From the NCBI GenBank assembly GCA_903868035.1, contig CAIPTQ010000283.1, positions 1 to 17,508 of the forward strand: a stretch of 17,508 nucleotides of DNA. The letters are read 5' to 3'. Under the pieces are notes generated by a model. It saw only the letters and a list, made by a program, of their open reading frames with translations, was not told where the DNA came from and made no database searches. Positions 15,417 through 17,508 of this stretch are shown piece by piece. The DNA is from an uncultured Phycisphaerales bacterium (GTDB lineage Bacteria > Planctomycetota > Phycisphaerae > WQYP01). Every line of letters starts with the position of its first letter. The stretch's first letter is position 1. The position numbers and the translations under genes are program-made.

Positions 15417-15907
15417 GCCGTTACCTCTAAAAGATGTATCCCATGCAACGCCGCCTTCCGCCCATTCCGCATATACAGCCCCGCATGCTGCGCCAGCCCG
15501 GTCACCACCTTGAGCACCTTGGCCAGCCCCTTGACCACCGTCTCCGAAATCGTCGCGTTGATCCGCGTATTGCGTTCCAACTGTTCCAGCATCTCCTTCA
15601 CCTGGGCCGCCAAACCCAATAACTGGCTCTTCGCCGGCTCATTCACCCGCCGCGCGATCTCCGTCACCGTCGGCACAACGCCCTTCCCCAGCACGCCCCG
15701 AAACTGCCCCACCAAAACCGCCCGCCGCTTGTCCAAATTCGCCATCCCAGCCGTTTCCGCCCGCTCCATCCCCGTCAGCATCTCCATCTTCGCAATATCA
15801 AACGTCCGCATCGCCTCCCGCCGCGCCAGCGCCAGCTTCAGCAGCCGCTCCTGCCCCGCGAGCATCTCGCGAAGCAACCCTAGAAGTTCTGTCACCAGCT
15901 TATCCAT
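15413..15907 (-). CDS. flgN: FlgN family flagellar export chaperone
   Basis: 164-residue, mostly helical cytoplasmic protein that in characterised systems binds the C-terminal helices of FlgK and FlgL and delivers them to the export gate. It begins MDKLVTELLGLLREMLAGQERLLKLAL and continues with long amphipathic helices (for example LDKRRAVLVGQFRGVLGKG, then QLLGLAAQVKEMLEQLERNT and INATISETVVKGLAKVL); the arrangement LLxxLxxxLxxQExLLxxAxxRREAM is typical of FlgN. There is no signal peptide or membrane segment. Its position immediately before flgK and flgL supports the call. Start ATG 15907 has only a weak purine-rich site (GAGAG) and is preceded by a tandem heptamer in the 26-bp gap after flgJ. 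The stop codon overlaps the terminator-like hairpin. Sequence similarity in this family is low, so the call rests on pattern and context. Confidence 0.82.
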   Translation of the reverse strand: MDKLVTELLGLLREMLAGQERLLKLALARREAMRTFDIAKMEMLTGMERAETAGMANLDKRRAVLVGQFRGVLGKGVVPTVTEIARRVNEPAKSQLLGLAAQVKEMLEQLERNTRINATISETVVKGLAKVLKVVTGLAQHAGLYMRNGRKAALHGIHLLEVTA

Positions 15908-15914
15908 TCACTCT

Positions 15915-15935
15915 CGTCTTTCGTCTTTCGTCTTT
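15915..15935 (-). repeat. Three tandem copies of AAAGACG upstream of flgN
   Basis: The minus strand has AAAGACG exactly three times in a row, filling most of the 26-bp gap between the flgJ stop and the flgN start and placed just upstream of its weak Shine-Dalgarno. Copy-number change would alter the spacing upstream of flgN without touching either reading frame. Confidence 0.7.
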
Positions 15936-16293
15936 ACCCGCGTTTCATCAACCGCTCGGCCAGCGCCTCCTTGATGCCCAAATGCGGGCTATGCGCCAGC
16001 CGATCTGCTATCTCCATATCAAATTCCGGACCAAACGTTTTTTCCCCGTTTCCCGGCGAAAAAGGCCCTTCTTTGTTGAACGTCGAGCGCCGAACCTGCT
16101 TCAACACCGGCAATATCAGCGCATTGGCCACCAACCCTGCCGCCGCCTCCTCCGCCTCCGCCCGCTTCTTGGCGGTATCCGTTCCCGACGTCGCTTTGGC
16201 CAGCACCGCCCCAAACCCCGACTCCTCCCGCGCCATAACCCCCGGCATCCCCCCCGCCGTCATCTGCCTCGTCATCACCGCCTGAATATCCAT
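15934..16293 (-). CDS. flgJ: Rod-binding protein, FlgJ N-terminal-domain type
   Basis: 119 residues matching the rod-binding domain of FlgJ without the peptidoglycan-hydrolase half found in enteric FlgJ (313 residues); single-domain forms are common outside gammaproteobacteria. The protein acts as a rod cap/scaffold as the rod crosses the periplasm. Diagnostic features: AAAGLVANALILPVLKQVRRSTF near 50-72, GEKTFGPEFDMEIADRLAHSPHLGIKEALAERLM near 83-116, fitting the family's helix - MLKxxR - FxxMxDxxxAxxxA - LGIxxxL layout. ATG 16293 has GAGG 7 nt upstream; that site sits in a GCGA-GGA-TCGC mini-hairpin. A U-tract hairpin lies directly upstream, between this gene and the four-helix-bundle remnant. 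The cognate lytic enzyme must be encoded elsewhere. Confidence 0.85.
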   Translation of the reverse strand: MDIQAVMTRQMTAGGMPGVMAREESGFGAVLAKATSGTDTAKKRAEAEEAAAGLVANALILPVLKQVRRSTFNKEGPFSPGNGEKTFGPEFDMEIADRLAHSPHLGIKEALAERLMKRG

Positions 16294-16307
16294 CCGCGAT
16301 CCTCGCT

Positions 16308-16330
16308 AAAAAAAACCAGCCTCCAGCCGG
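16308..16330 (-). terminator. Intrinsic-terminator-like hairpin upstream of flgJ
   Basis: On the minus strand CCGGC-TGGAG-GCTGG (one G-U pair, 5-nt loop) is followed immediately by eight T. It lies between the four-helix-bundle remnant and flgJ, only 14 nt before the flgJ start, so flgJ would depend on read-through. The U tract is strong and the stem is short. Confidence 0.45.
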
Positions 16331-16340
16331 CCCAGAAGAA

Positions 16341-16380
16341 TTTAATCATTTAATCATTGAATCATTGAGTGATTGAAATC
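16341..16380 (+). repeat. Left octamer array (four clear units plus a degenerate one)
   Basis: Units TTTAATCA, TTTAATCA, TTGAATCA, TTGAGTGA and a degenerate fifth. The complement of this array supplies the last codons and stop of the four-helix-bundle remnant. Confidence 0.75.
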
Positions 16381-16511
16381 CTCCCAATCACACGCGCCTC
16401 CTCCGCCCTGGGTAACGCCTTGAAAAGCCGTATGATCCGCAGCGCAAACTGCTTAGTCCGCCCCTTCATCGCCTCCGCTTTGGAAATTGTCGTCCCTTCT
16501 TCAATCGACAT
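16362..16511 (-). pseudogene. Truncated four-helix-bundle protein (23S rRNA intervening-sequence protein family)
   Basis: A 49-codon ORF with GGAGGA 9 nt before its ATG at 16511. It reads MSIEEGTTISKAEAMKGRT, then KQFALRIIRLFKALPRAEEA, then RVIGR and ISITQ. The segment RTKQFALRIIRLxxALPxxxExRVIGR is the N-terminal helix of the S23/four-helix-bundle family, whose members run to about 115-125 residues and normally continue QLLRSGTSVGANYRAA. Here homology stops exactly after VIGR and the last residues are encoded by the octamer array, so about 80 residues are lost. The family is known from ORFs in 23S rRNA intervening sequences and from diversity-generating retroelement accessory proteins. Position directly after flgI suggests insertion into the flagellar operon. 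The intact Shine-Dalgarno means a short peptide might still be made. Confidence 0.7.
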
Positions 16512-16528
16512 CTCAAAAATTCCTCCAA

Positions 16529-16560
16529 TAACTCAATGATTAAATGACTAAATGACTAAA
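16529..16560 (-). repeat. Right octamer array, inverted relative to the left
   Basis: On the minus strand the units are TTTAGTCA, TTTAGTCA, TTTAATCA and TTGAGTTA; the next bases hold the Shine-Dalgarno of the enclosed ORF. The array begins 5 bp after the flgI stop codon. Confidence 0.75.
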
Positions 16561-16565
16561 TCCCC

Positions 16566-17508
16566 TCACTCAATCACCAACTCCGCCTTCAGCGCCCCCG
16601 CCTTCGCCAGCCCCTTCACAATCGCTATCCGGTCATCCGGGCTCACCTTCAACTGATTAAACGCATTCTGCAAGTCCTTCAGCTTGGCGTTCCCCGTCCC
16701 CCGCGGATCGATCACCACAAACGGCGCCCGCGAATCCGCGCCCCGCCCTGCCGGCGCCCCGATCGTAATCGTCAAGTTCCCCTGGCAGATCATCGTCGGC
16801 GCCACCTCCACCTCGTCCGAAAACGTGATCAGCTTGTCCTTCATGTTGATCGTCACCTTCGCCGCCTCCGGCAGCGTCGGTAGCGGCAAAGTCAGCAGCC
16901 GCGCAATGAACGGCGTCGGGTTCCGCTGCTCGGATTCCGGTATCGTCACCTGTACGCTCGTCGCATCCACCGCGTACGCCACCCACCGCCCGCTCGTCTG
17001 CGGGGCCACATCCTCGTTGATCTGCTCGGCAATCGCCGTCGCCAGTTCCCGCGACGCCACCTGCGTATGCAGCACCAGCGTAAACGTGTTGTTCTTGATC
17101 TCCTCCGGCAAAATGTCCTCGATCAGCACGCCCCCCTGCCGGATGGTCGCCTTCGCCGGATTATCGTTGTCCAGCACCAGGTCCCCGCTGGCCGCCCCCA
17201 GGATCATCATCTTCATGTTCGCCGTGGGGGCGCACAGCGGGGAGATGAACAGCCGCCCTCCCTTGAGATTCTTGGCGGCAAGCGCCGACACCTTGACGTC
17301 CAGTCGCTCCCCGGAGTGGGCTCCTTGGGCCGGAATCGACACGGACAACAATACAATGGCGACATTCTTGGCATTCTTCAGCTCCTTGTCCAACACCACC
17401 GGATCCCCAAATTGCTTCAACATCTCCTTCAACGGCCGCATCGCCGGCATAAATTCGTCCCCGTCCCCCGTCCCCCGCAACCCCCCCCCCCCCCCCCAAA
17501 CCCACCCC
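16566..17508 (-). CDS. flgI: Flagellar P-ring protein FlgI (N-terminus outside or garbled at window edge)
   Basis: Periplasmic P-ring subunit that surrounds the rod in the peptidoglycan layer. About 304 reliable residues are visible, starting at LRGTGDGDEF, the conserved GLxGTGD region that lies some 30 residues into the mature protein. Further family features: MLKQFG, NVAIVLLSVSIPAQGAHSGERLDV, GGRLFISPL (the E. coli counterpart is GGTLLMTPL), ASRELATAIAEQIN, TICQGNLTITIG-like (MICQGNLTITIG), and the terminal DRIAIVKGLAKAGALKAELVIE, equivalent to the family's C-terminus. The signal peptide and start are not visible. The frame stays open through a 17-C run at 17481-17497, but residues there (poly-Gly) do not match FlgI, so sequence beyond 17480 is suspect. 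A TTG at 17480 is an internal Leu codon, not a start. The stop is TGA. Confidence 0.93.
   Translation of the reverse strand, partial: GWVWGGGGGLRGTGDGDEFMPAMRPLKEMLKQFGDPVVLDKELKNAKNVAIVLLSVSIPAQGAHSGERLDVKVSALAAKNLKGGRLFISPLCAPTANMKMMILGAASGDLVLDNDNPAKATIRQGGVLIEDILPEEIKNNTFTLVLHTQVASRELATAIAEQINEDVAPQTSGRWVAYAVDATSVQVTIPESEQRNPTPFIARLLTLPLPTLPEAAKVTINMKDKLITFSDEVEVAPTMICQGNLTITIGAPAGRGADSRAPFVVIDPRGTGNAKLKDLQNAFNQLKVSPDDRIAIVKGLAKAGALKAELVIE
17481..17497. repeat. 17-base C homopolymer at the window edge
   Basis: An uninterrupted run of 17 C (G on the coding strand of flgI), 11 bases from the end of the window and bordered by further C-rich sequence. It interrupts the conserved GYGLVxGLxGTGD region of FlgI, so it is more likely a contig-end artefact than a functional tract. 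Confidence 0.8.

Larger units (their letters stand above)
16341..16560. mobile_element. 220-bp element bounded by inverted arrays of an 8-bp unit
   Basis: The left arm (16341-16372, plus strand) and right arm (16529-16560, minus strand) each consist of four consecutive 8-mers of consensus TTKARTSA type; arm to arm, 28 of 32 bases agree, one mismatch per unit. The arms are AT-rich in a GC-rich region and enclose a truncated four-helix-bundle gene. The right arm starts 5 bp after the flgI stop. Related four-helix-bundle ORFs occur inside 23S rRNA intervening sequences, which are also bounded by inverted repeats. Mobility itself is inferred. Confidence 0.45.

Noticed and set aside
16341..16560. 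CRISPR array or diversity-generating retroelement
   Set aside because: The 8-bp units are contiguous without spacers, and there is no reverse transcriptase or template/variable repeat nearby, although the four-helix family includes retroelement accessory proteins.
16566..17480. flgI starting at TTG 17480
   Set aside because: The TTG is the conserved Leu of GLxGTGD, internal to FlgI; the true start is outside the window.

Overview
This 17.5 kb window is GC-rich and bacterial. It most resembles a member of the Planctomycetota, probably Phycisphaerae-like. That assignment is inferred from the mix of secreted polysaccharide hydrolases, a DUF2330-type membrane protein and a flagellar block with FliW, CsrA, FlgN and oversized FlgL; no rRNA or other taxonomic marker is present. 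The window appears to end in low-quality sequence: a 17-base C run lies 11 bases from the right edge. Both edge genes, GH3 and flgI, are cut.

Left part (1-6600): a secreted GH3 glycosidase with a PA14-like insert (minus strand, C-terminus missing) is divergent from a GT2 glycosyltransferase (plus strand). The GT2 converges on a minus-strand set, ispG - Uma2 nuclease-fold protein - secreted GH28 pectinase-like enzyme, with a perfect 14-bp hairpin between the convergent ends. Carbohydrate degradation and a housekeeping isoprenoid gene are mixed here without an obvious common pathway. A divergent plus-strand gene (6766-8376) encodes a signal-peptide, multi-TM protein resembling DUF2330.

Right part (8521-17508): a single-orientation late-flagellar cluster reads leftward: flgI (P ring), a 220-bp inverted-repeat element holding a truncated four-helix-bundle gene, flgJ-like rod-binding protein, flgN chaperone, flgK, flgL, fliW, csrA and fliC. 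FlgN would chaperone FlgK and FlgL, which join hook to filament. FliW, CsrA and flagellin have the composition of the homeostasis switch known from Bacillus and Campylobacter, in which FliW sequesters CsrA and free flagellin releases FliW from control.

The most interesting signals are in this cluster. (1) The Shine-Dalgarno of fliC is the hexaloop of a perfect 5-bp hairpin matching the RsmA/CsrA site consensus, with a second GGA-loop hairpin about 38 nt upstream; the csrA Shine-Dalgarno is also in a GGA hexaloop. (2) flgK carries an in-frame amber codon at codon 12, inside the conserved N-terminal assembly segment. (3) An element bounded by inverted arrays of an 8-bp unit, containing a four-helix-bundle gene remnant, lies directly after flgI. 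(4) Two terminator-like hairpins interrupt the operon before flgJ and flgK. (5) FlgL has four tandem insert modules and CsrA has a tail of about 75 residues. No gene-free stretch exceeds 300 bases; the largest gap (1910-2148, divergent) shows no regulatory site I could name. No tRNA, rRNA, CRISPR array or intact transposon was seen.
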